Assembly (NCBI RefSeq): GCF_000685035.1
Contig: NZ_BAYB01000009.1
Span: 1-64,000 of the forward strand
DNA from: Paraburkholderia ferrariae NBRC 106233
GTDB taxonomy: Bacteria; Pseudomonadota; Gammaproteobacteria; Burkholderiales; Burkholderiaceae
Length of the DNA stretch: 64,000 bases
Reading direction: 5' to 3'
Positions 50,063-59,171 of this stretch are shown one piece after another (position 1 is the stretch's first letter; each line of letters opens with the position of its first letter). The notes beneath the pieces were generated by a model. That model was not told the DNA's origin, ran no database searches, and saw nothing but the letters and a program-made list of their open reading frames with translations. Position numbers and translations under genes: made by a program.

Positions 50063-51120
50063 GCGCCCGCCGATCCCACAGCCTTTTCCACGCGCGCGAG
50101 CCAGGCGTCTTCGGCCATGACCGAAGACGCATCCCACTGCCCGGCCGCCGCGGGTCCGTTCATCATCTGGCCTTCGTTGAACTGCCAGACAATGGCGTAA
50201 GGCGGATTGGACTTGAAGGCCGGCCCTTCGAGGTAGTTGAGCAGCGTCTTCCACGGCCCCGTGTCGCCGAAGGTCCAGGTGAGACCCACGGGCCGGTCGA
50301 GCGCATTCGAGAGCTTCTGCGTGAAGCCCAGATACGGCTGCACCATGCTGTTGCCCACCACCTGCACCACGTCCGGTGCGTTGTCGAGCAGCGCGCTCTG
50401 TTGCGCCACCATCCGCACGATGAAGTGGTCCTTGCCGATCTCCTTCTTCTGCTGCGGAGCAAGCAGTTCGGCCAGATCGCCATAGTGGACCTCTTCCGTC
50501 CACGCACCCAGCTTCGCGCCCGTGCCTGCCGTGCCGGGCAGCGGCCCCGCCTCGGCAATCCGCGTGGCCGCGCGCGCGGCCACGGCTTCGGCGCCATGGC
50601 CGCTCCAGTGGTAATCGGCGCGCACGAAGCTGTCCACGTCCGGCGCGAGCGTGGCGAAAGCCGCCTCCGAATCGACGATGGGCAGACCAATCGCGTTGCC
50701 GTGCGCGTGCATGGCCGCGAAGCGCTTTTGCATGGGCGCCGGGAGCGTCACGCCGGCAGGCAGGTTCGCGGCGCACGCCCGCGCCTTGAGCGGCGCAATG
50801 GCGACCACGCAAAGGATCTTGCGCGCGGCAAGCTTCTGCGCGGCGCTGTGGATGAGATCGACGTTCTTCAGGCACGCGTCGGTGGCGTCGTCCGTGAGGC
50901 TTTCCCAGCCGGGGTAAAGCCAGCCGTCGCGCCCCTCGATGACGGTCCCGCCCGTCGCGGCGCGCGCGCTGCGCGGCAGCGCAAGCAACGTGCCGAACCC
51001 CGCGGCAAGCGGAATCGCACCGAGCGCGGCCAGCATGCGCCGGCGCCGCAGATCGATCGCGTGGATCGGCGCGTGGCTTTTGCCCGAGGGAGTGCCGGGC
51101 GTGCGGTTGAAATCGGTCAT
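50059..51120 (-). CDS. AlgJ/AlgX-like SGNH protein with twin-arginine-like signal, first copy
   Basis: This 353-residue protein begins with about 27 polar residues, then RRRRMLAALGAIPLAAGFG, an export signal with possible twin-arginine character, cleaved near ARA. The periplasmic domain holds the Asp-x-His motif DYHW and the serine motif GNSMVQPY of SGNH acyltransferases of the AlgX/AlgJ family. Unlike the second copy it has no membrane anchor, so it may be the soluble partner. It lies 98 bases after the AlgF-like gene and overlaps the second copy by four bases. Confidence 0.8.
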   Translation of the reverse strand: MTDFNRTPGTPSGKSHAPIHAIDLRRRRMLAALGAIPLAAGFGTLLALPRSARAATGGTVIEGRDGWLYPGWESLTDDATDACLKNVDLIHSAAQKLAARKILCVVAIAPLKARACAANLPAGVTLPAPMQKRFAAMHAHGNAIGLPIVDSEAAFATLAPDVDSFVRADYHWSGHGAEAVAARAATRIAEAGPLPGTAGTGAKLGAWTEEVHYGDLAELLAPQQKKEIGKDHFIVRMVAQQSALLDNAPDVVQVVGNSMVQPYLGFTQKLSNALDRPVGLTWTFGDTGPWKTLLNYLEGPAFKSNPPYAIVWQFNEGQMMNGPAAAGQWDASSVMAEDAWLARVEKAVGSAGA

Positions 51121-51218
51121 GGACTGATACCTTTTTTCTTTATCGTGGTTGTCGTTCGAACTGGCCCGCGGGGCGCATGGTCTCGTCGCGCCTGCGTCTT
51201 GCTGCACGCCGATGCCTT

Positions 51219-51944
51219 CTACGGATTCGCCTGGCGCGCGCCGGGCGGCCAGGCCAGCGCGTCGCGCGCGCCGGCGAGCATGGGGTTCGCCGCATCCCCG
51301 AGCACGAACAGGCTGTAGCCCTCTCCCGCGGCAAGCTGCGGGAGCGCCACGGCGGCCGAGGTCGCGCTGCCGCACTGGCCGACCAGGCTGGCCGTCACCG
51401 GGTTGATTGCGCGGGCTGCCGTGTTGCCTTCGGCGAGATTGCCGAACACGGTGGTCCCCGCCCCCGCAATGCCGATGTTCGCGCCGCAGTTCGCGGCGAA
51501 GTTATAGGCGTGCAGCGTGGCCTTCAGGCCGTCGATGCGGTCCCCGCGCGCCGCGATGGCGCTGGCATGCCAGCCGTGGGCGTCATGCAGCACGGCCACG
51601 GTGACGTAATCGCCCGCTACGGCCTTCGCGCTGCCGCTATCGCTGCGCGGCAGAGAATGGCCGTCGAGGTTCACCGAGAGCGGTTCGCCAGGACGCAGCA
51701 CCGCATAGCGCGTGACCGCGCGCGGCGCGAGCGTTTGCACAGGGCCACCGCCGGTGTAGACCACCTTGACCGGCTGCGTGGAAGCGTTGAGCACGCGCAG
51801 GTAAGCCGCGTCGGCGGGCGGTTGCGGACCGTAGAGGCTCGCGACGTCCGCGGCCGCCTGCGCCATGGCGGCCGGCCCAACACCCGCGAGCGCCACGCCT
51901 GCCATCACCGAGGCCAAGGTTGTGCGCAAAGATCGGTTCTTCAT
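51219..51944 (-). CDS. AlgF-like periplasmic polysaccharide acylation protein
   Basis: This 241-residue protein has a signal peptide (MKNRSLRTTLASVMAGVALA) cleaved near AMAQA. The mature protein starts with VASLYGPQPPADAAYLRVLNA, the signature of the AlgF family, which is needed for O-acetylation of alginate and which links the MBOAT and SGNH proteins in the periplasm. It is longer than AlgF mainly at its C-terminus. It lies 15 bases after the NfrA-like gene and has a GGAGC site. Its presence with AlgI- and AlgJ-type proteins makes an acylation pathway very likely. Confidence 0.82.
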   Translation of the reverse strand: MKNRSLRTTLASVMAGVALAGVGPAAMAQAAADVASLYGPQPPADAAYLRVLNASTQPVKVVYTGGGPVQTLAPRAVTRYAVLRPGEPLSVNLDGHSLPRSDSGSAKAVAGDYVTVAVLHDAHGWHASAIAARGDRIDGLKATLHAYNFAANCGANIGIAGAGTTVFGNLAEGNTAARAINPVTASLVGQCGSATSAAVALPQLAAGEGYSLFVLGDAANPMLAGARDALAWPPGARQANP

Positions 51945-51959
51945 TTCGTTGCTCCAGAA

Positions 51960-54638
51960 TCAATACGAAAACACCGTGCCGAAGAAAACGCCGCGCGCGC
52001 GCGAGTCCCCCGCGAGACGCCAGCGGTACTGCACGGAGACATCGACATACGAGCGCGGCGCGTCGTACTTGCTGTCGCGGAACCAGTAGCGGGTGGAGAT
52101 GCCCACGCCCGCTCCGGTCGGGATGCTGTGGTCGATGCTCGAGTCGTAATCGGCGCCGGCCACCAGATACGGAAACACCGTCCAGCGCGGGCTGATGCGA
52201 TCCATGCGGTAGGTCCGGCCCGCTTCGATCCAGGTCGTGCCGTAGGTCTCGCCGCTATTGAGGTAGCGTCCGGTTTCGGCGTAGATCTGCGTGGTCCACC
52301 ACGACGGCACGTCGATGCGCCGCCCGGTGCCGAAGCCGCCCGAGTACGCGAGACGCGCGAGCCAGTCGGGATTGGCCGAGGCGCCGATGGGAATGATGCG
52401 TTCGAAGGCGAAGATCGCATCGATCTGCGAGAACGGCTTGACGCGCGCGCCCAGCGAAAGCTGGAGCGTGCTGGCCCCGGTCGGGCCACCGCCCTGCACG
52501 CCGAAGTTTTCGTAGCCGCGCGCATAGACTTCGAACATGCGGTCGCCGAGGCTGCCGAAAGGCCGCCAGTACGCTTCCACGCCGGCCTGCCAGTTGTTCG
52601 AGATGCCGGGCGTGGGCACCGTGGCGAAGCCCGGTTGCAGGCCCGCGCCGCGATAGTTGAGCGAGGCGTCGAAGCCCCAGTTGCGCGTGACGTCGGCGTG
52701 GGCGTTGCGCATGTCGTAGACCTGCTGCGCCGTGGGCACCGGGTCGTCGCCCGCGGGGCCGGTGGCGGCGTCGATGGCGCGCTCGAAATACGCGGCCGCC
52801 TCGGCATTGCGATGCGCCTGCTCGGCGGCGAAGGCGGCGTCGGCCGTTGCGTTAGGCGAGAGCTTGCGGGACTGATCGGCTGCCTTGAAGTAGTCGGACG
52901 CCAGCCGGCTCTCTCCGGCGTGCTGGGCCACGTAGGCAGCCGTCAACGGCGGCATGGCCGGAAGCAGGCCGTCGTCGATCGCCTTGCGCGCCTCGCGCGT
53001 GGCGCCGCGCTCGTCGCCGGCATTGGTGAGCGCGTCGATCAGTTCGACGCGGTGCTGCGCCATCTGCGGCGCCGCTTCGACGGCCTTGCGGGCAGCCGCG
53101 ACGGCTGCGGCATTGTCGGCCTTGGCGGCTTTCTTCGCTTCGTCGGCCTTCGCGGCGTTTTGGGCGTTCTGGTTGTTTGCGGCCGCAACGGTCTTGCTGC
53201 CCTTGCCGGTCTTTTCGGCGGCGAGTGCCTTGACGGTCTTGTCGTCGTCATCGGACTTTTCGGCCGCGCTCGCGTACTCACGCGCGGCGGCGAAGCCGGC
53301 GTCCGCCGCATAGACGTAGCAGGTCGCGCCGAACTGATCGCTGGTGCAGTCGAAGATCGGGCGGTTCGCGGGGTCGAGCGCCGTGGGGGCGGCAGCGCGC
53401 TTACCCTGCGCGGCCTGCGCAAGCTGCTGGTGCGCCGTGTAGCGGCGCTGCGCGATGGGCGGATCGGTGTCGTCGCCGCGCATGCGCAGCGGCGCGAGCA
53501 TGTCGAGCGCGCGTTGCGCCTCGCCGTCTGCGATCCAGACATCGGCGATGATCACGCGCGCCACGCGCTGATTGCGCTCGGTCGCGTCTTTCGCCTTGAG
53601 CGCGCGTGCGAAGTCCGCGTCTGCTGCGTCCCGCTTCCCTTGCGCCGCGAGCACGTAGCCGCGCAGGACGAGCGGCATGATTTCGGTGTCGTCGTTCGCA
53701 ATCGCCGCGCCCGCCGCCGCTTCCACCGCGCCCAGATCGCCGGTGGCGAAGAGCGTGGAGATCAACTGGATGCGATAGTCCACCTGATCCGGCGCGTACT
53801 GCACGGTCTGCTGCGCGAGCGCCACAGCCGTATCCAGATCGCCGCGCCGGAAGGCGGCAAACGACGCGGCAGACGACTTCGGCGCCAGCCGGTTGCCGAT
53901 GAAGGTGCGGCGCAGGCGCAGGTCGTCGTTGTCGCCGAAACGCTTCACCGCGTCGAGATCGGCCTGCCAGGCGTCCTCGTCCAGCCCGGCCGCGCTCGCC
54001 GCGTCGATGTAGAGGAGCCGCAGGCGCAGCAGGTCCGGACGCAGCGCGATGGTCTGGCGCGCGTAGTCCGCGCTCGCCTTGAAGTCCTTGCTCGCGTAGG
54101 CCGCGTACGCCTCTTTGCCGAGCGTGAGCGCGTCCCCCGTCAACGTATCCGGGTCGGCCGGGCGGGCGCGTTCCGCCTGCACCTTGCGAAGCGCCGCGCG
54201 CAGCGTGTCGATCTGGCGGCGGCGCGTCACGAGCGAGGGCTCGGGGCCGAGCTGCGCAATGGCCTCCGAAAGCGCCTGGCTTGCGGGACCGAGGCGCCGC
54301 TCGGCCGCGAGCGAATTGGCGAGCAGAAGGCGCAGCGAGACCACGTCGGGGCGCTGCCGGATCGCTTCGCGCGCCTGTGCAGCGGCGGCTTCGTAATCGC
54401 CGCGGCCATAGTCCGCGTAGGCTTGCTGCGCAACGCGGTAGGCCGCGCCGCTGAGAGGGAGGTCGATGCGGGTCATGGTGGGGGAGCCTGGCGTGCCAGG
54501 GGTGACGGCGGGTAACGCCTGGGCGCGGGCAGCGCCGGGGGCGCCGAGCGCGAACACAAGAAGCGTTGCCGCGCACGAGGCTTTTAGCGAGGTTCGAAGC
54601 GAGCGGCCCGCGGCGCGCGTGGAGGAGAAATAGGTCAT
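51960..54638 (-). CDS. nfrA: NfrA-like outer-membrane TPR protein (polysaccharide export)
   Basis: This 892-residue protein has a signal peptide ending near ARAQA. About 450 residues of TPR-type helical repeats follow (for example YGRGDYEAAAAQAREAIRQRP), then a Lys/Ala-rich linker and a second repeat block. The C-terminal domain from about residue 640 (GFDASLNYRG onward) is rich in alternating aromatic residues and ends GVFFGTVFSY, as expected for an outer-membrane barrel ending in an aromatic residue. E. coli NfrA, the phage N4 receptor, has this layout. Its start overlaps the NfrB stop by four bases. The role would be export of the glycan made by NfrB. Confidence 0.85.
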   Translation of the reverse strand: MTYFSSTRAAGRSLRTSLKASCAATLLVFALGAPGAARAQALPAVTPGTPGSPTMTRIDLPLSGAAYRVAQQAYADYGRGDYEAAAAQAREAIRQRPDVVSLRLLLANSLAAERRLGPASQALSEAIAQLGPEPSLVTRRRQIDTLRAALRKVQAERARPADPDTLTGDALTLGKEAYAAYASKDFKASADYARQTIALRPDLLRLRLLYIDAASAAGLDEDAWQADLDAVKRFGDNDDLRLRRTFIGNRLAPKSSAASFAAFRRGDLDTAVALAQQTVQYAPDQVDYRIQLISTLFATGDLGAVEAAAGAAIANDDTEIMPLVLRGYVLAAQGKRDAADADFARALKAKDATERNQRVARVIIADVWIADGEAQRALDMLAPLRMRGDDTDPPIAQRRYTAHQQLAQAAQGKRAAAPTALDPANRPIFDCTSDQFGATCYVYAADAGFAAAREYASAAEKSDDDDKTVKALAAEKTGKGSKTVAAANNQNAQNAAKADEAKKAAKADNAAAVAAARKAVEAAPQMAQHRVELIDALTNAGDERGATREARKAIDDGLLPAMPPLTAAYVAQHAGESRLASDYFKAADQSRKLSPNATADAAFAAEQAHRNAEAAAYFERAIDAATGPAGDDPVPTAQQVYDMRNAHADVTRNWGFDASLNYRGAGLQPGFATVPTPGISNNWQAGVEAYWRPFGSLGDRMFEVYARGYENFGVQGGGPTGASTLQLSLGARVKPFSQIDAIFAFERIIPIGASANPDWLARLAYSGGFGTGRRIDVPSWWTTQIYAETGRYLNSGETYGTTWIEAGRTYRMDRISPRWTVFPYLVAGADYDSSIDHSIPTGAGVGISTRYWFRDSKYDAPRSYVDVSVQYRWRLAGDSRARGVFFGTVFSY

Positions 54639-56806
54639 CGTGAGGCTGGCAACTCGCCGCGCAGGCGCTGCTGTTGCTCAATAACGGTCTCTAACGCCGC
54701 GCGCGAGATCACCTCGCGCGCCACCATGAAGTCGCCGATGCGGCCGTCCCGGTCGGGACGGTATTGCTGCAGGGCCGCTTCGAAAGCCTCGCGGCGCACG
54801 AAGCCCTGCTCGATCAGCAGATCGCCGATGAGCGGCACGCTGCGCGCGTGCTCCGCGCCGGCCCCATGCCCCGCCTCCCCGTTCCCGGCCAGCGCGACTT
54901 CCACGCCGCGCAGCACGCGCAAGCCCGTGACGATCTCGCCTTCGCGCACGATCTCCTGCACCACCGGCCCCGCGATGAGCGCGCTCAACTCCGCGAGTGC
55001 CGGTGCGGCAAGCAGGCTCGCGGTGAGCAGCACGGTGCGCCCGTGTTCGGGATCGGCCTGCGGCAGCACGCGGTGGCGCACGATGGCGTCGAGCGGCAGC
55101 AGCGCCGCATCCGCGCGCAGCCTCTGCGCGTGCAGGCTGCCGCGTGGCAGATCGGCCTGGAAGGCGAGCGCTTCGGCCAGCGTCTCCTCGTCGAGCCAGC
55201 CCTTGGCCATCAGCACGTGGCCCAGCGGAATTTCGCCATCCTGACTTTCTCCGAGTGCCGCTTCGAGCTTGCCCGCGTCGATGGCCTGCCAGGACAGCAG
55301 CAACTCGCCCAGACGCTGGCGCCGGTCCTTGAGCCCGTCCGCCGAGGGGAAGTCGTGCATGGTCTTGTCCCAGGCAAGGCGCTTGCCCGTGACCACGTGC
55401 ATGAGAAACATCTTCCAGGCGCGCGCCACGGCCATGAAATTGATGAAGTTCCCCACGACCATGCGCGGCACCGAAAGCACGCCATGCTCCCACCCGTACA
55501 GACGGGTGACGAAGTACACGCGCTGCACGATCCGCAGCAGGAACGCGCAGCCGTTGGCCCACAACACGGCACGCAGCCAGAACGAATCGGCGAACGGCGA
55601 GGCGATCAGCGTCGGCATCGCGCCCAGCAAACCCGCGAGCGCAAACAGCAGGAACTGGATCACGAGTACGTAGGCGAGAATGCCCACGAAGGCCGTGACG
55701 ATGCCCTTGCGGTCGCGGAGCAACAGATAGCGGTTGGCGAGCGACCCGGTCCAGCCGGTCTGCCTCCAGCCCTGCAGGCCGATGCCGAGCGTCCAGCGCG
55801 CGCGCTGGCGGTAAGCGGTGCGAAAGGTGTCCGGGAAAAACTCGCGCACGCACAGCGGCATGGTGACGGTCAGCTCGCGCTCCTTGCCGAAACCGAACCA
55901 GGCCTTGCGGCGCGTGGAGAACTGCACGGGAAAACGGGCGAAGATCGAGCGCATGCCCATCTTGCCGAGCCGCGCGCCCACGTCGTAGTCCTCGGTCAGG
56001 CTCTCGGTGTTGAACGGCTGATTGTCGGTTTCGGCGCTGAGCGCCAGCAGCGCGCGGCGCGAGAAACACGTGCCCACGCCCGCCGAGGGCACCGCGTTCA
56101 CGAGGCTCTCGCGCACCACGAGGTCTTTCGCGTGCCATTCCGCGAACTCGTCCATATAGGTGCCGGCCACGAGTTCGAACCAGTTGCGCTCGAGCGACGC
56201 CACCGGCAACTGGATCATGTCCTTGCGCGGCAGCAAATAGTTGAAGAAACGCAGTTCGACCGGATGCAGCACGTCTTCGCTGTCGTGCAGCACCACGCCG
56301 GCGAACTCGATTCCTGCCGTGTGCTCGTGCTTGAAGATTGCGGCAATCACCCAGTTCAGGCAGTCGGCCTTGCAGGTGGGGCCATCGTGGGGCACCTCCA
56401 CGCGGCGCAACTGCTTGTAGCGGCGGCGCATGCGCTCCACTTCGGCAATCGTCTGCGGATCGTTCGGATAGGTGCCCACGAAGATCACGTAGTTGCGGTA
56501 GTCCAGCACGCGCACCATGTCCTCGATCATCGCCGCGACGACGTCGTACTCGTGCCAGGCGGGCACCATGATCGCGATGGGCTGCTCGTCGCGCTCGTAG
56601 AGCTGGGCGCGCGTGAGCGGCCGGTAGCGGCGCTGCACCGTGAAGCGCCGGTAGAGCGTGCGGCTCCAGTACCAGATGTCGATGAACAGGTCGTCGAGGC
56701 TCGATAGCAGGATGACGATTGCGATCGGCGCCGCCGCATATTCGAGCCACTGGTAGTAGTGGGCTACGGCGTAGCCCACGTACCACTTGATCGAAGCGGA
56801 GATCAC
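54635..56806 (-). CDS. nfrB: NfrB-like polysaccharide synthase with two C-terminal MshEN c-di-GMP domains
   Basis: This 723-residue protein has one membrane segment near 22-42, then a family-2 glycosyltransferase core with DSED at 175-178, TEDYD at 271-275 and QRARW at 334-338. Several membrane helices follow from about 370 to 470. The C-terminus holds two MshEN-type repeats, at about 496-560 (RLGELLLSWQ and PLGHVLMAKG) and about 660-720 (LIGDLLIEQG and RIGDFMVARE). In NfrB these replace the PilZ domain of cellulose synthase and bind c-di-GMP. I take the GTG at 56806, which overlaps the BcsB-like stop. It would polymerise and export a ManNAc-type glycan. Confidence 0.88.
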   Translation of the reverse strand: MISASIKWYVGYAVAHYYQWLEYAAAPIAIVILLSSLDDLFIDIWYWSRTLYRRFTVQRRYRPLTRAQLYERDEQPIAIMVPAWHEYDVVAAMIEDMVRVLDYRNYVIFVGTYPNDPQTIAEVERMRRRYKQLRRVEVPHDGPTCKADCLNWVIAAIFKHEHTAGIEFAGVVLHDSEDVLHPVELRFFNYLLPRKDMIQLPVASLERNWFELVAGTYMDEFAEWHAKDLVVRESLVNAVPSAGVGTCFSRRALLALSAETDNQPFNTESLTEDYDVGARLGKMGMRSIFARFPVQFSTRRKAWFGFGKERELTVTMPLCVREFFPDTFRTAYRQRARWTLGIGLQGWRQTGWTGSLANRYLLLRDRKGIVTAFVGILAYVLVIQFLLFALAGLLGAMPTLIASPFADSFWLRAVLWANGCAFLLRIVQRVYFVTRLYGWEHGVLSVPRMVVGNFINFMAVARAWKMFLMHVVTGKRLAWDKTMHDFPSADGLKDRRQRLGELLLSWQAIDAGKLEAALGESQDGEIPLGHVLMAKGWLDEETLAEALAFQADLPRGSLHAQRLRADAALLPLDAIVRHRVLPQADPEHGRTVLLTASLLAAPALAELSALIAGPVVQEIVREGEIVTGLRVLRGVEVALAGNGEAGHGAGAEHARSVPLIGDLLIEQGFVRREAFEAALQQYRPDRDGRIGDFMVAREVISRAALETVIEQQQRLRGELPASR

Positions 56807-59016
56807 GGCTGGTCCCGGTTCCGGCGGCGCACCGCGTTGGCGACCAGCACGAGCACGACCAGGAAGCAGACGATACCCGCCGGTATGCCCCACCACACCC
56901 AGCTGCGCGTGCTCCACGGACTGTCGCTTTCTTCGGTATTGTCGGCATCGACCACCTGCCCCGGATGACGCGTGTCGAACTGGCGCAGCACGCCGCTGCC
57001 GTCGACGATCGCCACGTCGCCGCGCGTGAGTTGCAGCGTAGCGGGCAGGATCGCCGGCGTATCGCCGACCGTGGTATAGGCAATGCCCGGCACGCTGCCC
57101 GACTTGACCGCTTCGATCACGCTGGTGCGGTTCAGCCCCGAGATGTCGGCGAGCATCGTGCCCGACGAATCGGTGAGCGAGAGCCGGTCCTTCGAAAGAT
57201 GCACGACGCTCTTCTCGTCCGCGAGCGGCACGTCCACGGCAAGGAACGCGCCCTTCGGGCTTGCCGACGTGCCGGCCGGCACGACGCTCAGGTCGGCGCG
57301 CAGCGGCGCGATGCCGCTCGCGTTGGCGAGGCGCGCCACGCGCGGCAGGGTCGCGACGGCGTTCTGCAGGTAGGCGGCCGGCACAATCAGGTTCGCGTTT
57401 GTGGCGAAGCGCGCCACCATGCCCGTGAAGTCGTCGTCGACTTTAGCGTCGGTCAGCGTGAGATGGCTGCCCGGCAGCACCGCAATGGGATGCCCGAGGC
57501 CGCGCGACTGGCAGCCGCCTTCGGGCTGACGCTCGAACACCACGCGCAGCAGGTTGACGGGCGCCAGCGCATAGCGCGGCACGCGCGCCGTGATGCGCTG
57601 CGGCTTGCCATTTGCATTGAGCAGTTGCGAGCCGATCAGCACGTCGTTGAAGTAGATCGAGGCGCTTTGCGCCGCGTTGTTCGCGGCCGGTGCGGCGGCC
57701 ACGTCCAGCACCACGGCGCCCGGCAGCTTGCCGTCGCCGGACGCGGCGCCGAGATCGAAGCTGGCGTCCCACGTCGCACGGCCCTGCACGTCGAGCGTGC
57801 GCGGCTCGCCGCCCAGCAGTGACAGCGCGATCTCATCGCCTTTGGTATTCGGCGCGTTGTCGATCTCGTGTACCACGAGGCGGTTCGTCACGCCAATCGG
57901 GCGCCACGCGCGCGCGAGCACCGACACGCCGGAGGTGTCGCCCACCACGATCACGGCCTGGCCGCCGGGATGCGCGAGGCGCACCTCGCCGGGCTCGAGC
58001 GGCGCGGCGAGAGGACCGGTCACGCTGTTGCGCCAGGCGTCGAAGACCTCGCCCGCGTTCGGCGCGACGCTCGCCACCTGGGCGCGCAGCGCATCGAGCG
58101 AAGTCTTGAGCGCGGCGCGCAGCGTGTCGTCGGCGACGATCACATCGGGCGCGAATGCCGTGCGCGGCGCGAGCGCAATCAGCGCCCCCACTTCGGCCGG
58201 ATTCGCGAGTGTGTGCGAGCCGCCCGCGGCAAGCGCCGCAAAAGCGGGAATGGCGCGCAGCGGCGCGGGCACGTCCACCTGGCCCAGATCCACCGTCTCG
58301 CCCACCGCCGGCAACGCGTGCGTGACCGGCACGCGGCCGTCGCGCTGCAGCAGCGCCTCGGTGCGCCACGCCGCATCGAATGCGGGCGTGCCCAGCGTGC
58401 GCGAGCCGAGCATCACCACGGGATGATCGGGCAACGCACTCCAGGCGCCGCGCAGATCGACGATGGCATTCGGGTCGAAACGATACGTGAGGCGCGAGGT
58501 GGGCGCGATACGCCAGACATTGCCGATCGCCGTCTGGTCGGCGCAAAGGTTGTCGCTCAGCACCGAGGACCAGTCGAGACCCACGCGCACGAAGCCCGTC
58601 TTGCGCGGTGCACCGTCCACGCCGACCGCCGCCGAGGCGTCGCCGCGATCCTGGGTGGGCGTGTTCGCAAGCACCGGCGAGCCGTCGATCGACACCAGCA
58701 GGGTCACGCGGCCGCCGTTGGCGCGCAGATAGGTGCCGTCGATCTGCAATGCGGCGTCGGTGAGCGGCACGCCGGCGGGCACCGGCAGATACAGTTCCTG
58801 GCGAGCGTCCGGCGCATGCAGCACGATAGGTTCGCGAATGCCGAGCTCGGCGAGCGATACCGTACGTGTGGCGAGGCGATTGCTGCCGAGCTGGGCGAAA
58901 CCGCCGGCGAGATCGACGGGCTGCTGTGCGTGAGCACTCGCGCAAATCAGGAACAGCGCGGGCAGCACCGGCAGACGGGCGCGCACAATCGCGCGCCAGG
59001 GCGTGAGGGGATTCAT
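56803..59016 (-). CDS. BcsB-like periplasmic polysaccharide synthase subunit
   Basis: This 737-residue protein has a signal peptide (ending near SAHAQ), a long beta-rich periplasmic region and one C-terminal membrane helix at about 705-728 followed by RRRNRDQP. Size and layout are those of BcsB, which guides cellulose through the periplasm and anchors next to the synthase with its C-terminal helix. Motifs such as IYFNDVLIGS and GHPIAVLPGSHL fit its carbohydrate-binding-like and flavodoxin-like domains. The start at 59016 has a GGAG site. It lies between wecB and nfrB and overlaps nfrB by four bases. Confidence 0.82.
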   Translation of the reverse strand: MNPLTPWRAIVRARLPVLPALFLICASAHAQQPVDLAGGFAQLGSNRLATRTVSLAELGIREPIVLHAPDARQELYLPVPAGVPLTDAALQIDGTYLRANGGRVTLLVSIDGSPVLANTPTQDRGDASAAVGVDGAPRKTGFVRVGLDWSSVLSDNLCADQTAIGNVWRIAPTSRLTYRFDPNAIVDLRGAWSALPDHPVVMLGSRTLGTPAFDAAWRTEALLQRDGRVPVTHALPAVGETVDLGQVDVPAPLRAIPAFAALAAGGSHTLANPAEVGALIALAPRTAFAPDVIVADDTLRAALKTSLDALRAQVASVAPNAGEVFDAWRNSVTGPLAAPLEPGEVRLAHPGGQAVIVVGDTSGVSVLARAWRPIGVTNRLVVHEIDNAPNTKGDEIALSLLGGEPRTLDVQGRATWDASFDLGAASGDGKLPGAVVLDVAAAPAANNAAQSASIYFNDVLIGSQLLNANGKPQRITARVPRYALAPVNLLRVVFERQPEGGCQSRGLGHPIAVLPGSHLTLTDAKVDDDFTGMVARFATNANLIVPAAYLQNAVATLPRVARLANASGIAPLRADLSVVPAGTSASPKGAFLAVDVPLADEKSVVHLSKDRLSLTDSSGTMLADISGLNRTSVIEAVKSGSVPGIAYTTVGDTPAILPATLQLTRGDVAIVDGSGVLRQFDTRHPGQVVDADNTEESDSPWSTRSWVWWGIPAGIVCFLVVLVLVANAVRRRNRDQP

Positions 59017-59171
59017 GATGTGTTTATTCTCCAGGTGCGCACCTGGCACGGCCAGGCCGGCGCGCATCGTTTGTCGGGTGAAGCCGGGCTGGCGTGTCGC
59101 CGGGCTCTGTCTCTCGTTCCTTGCGGTTCTATGGGTATCGGCGTGCGATACCTGCTGCGCTGCCGACCGTA

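Noticed and set aside
51177..54515. A 1112-codon plus-strand frame opposite nfrA and AlgF-like genes
   Set aside because: The product is Arg/Gly/Val-rich with no domain or signal. Both genes on the other strand have signal peptides and family motifs.
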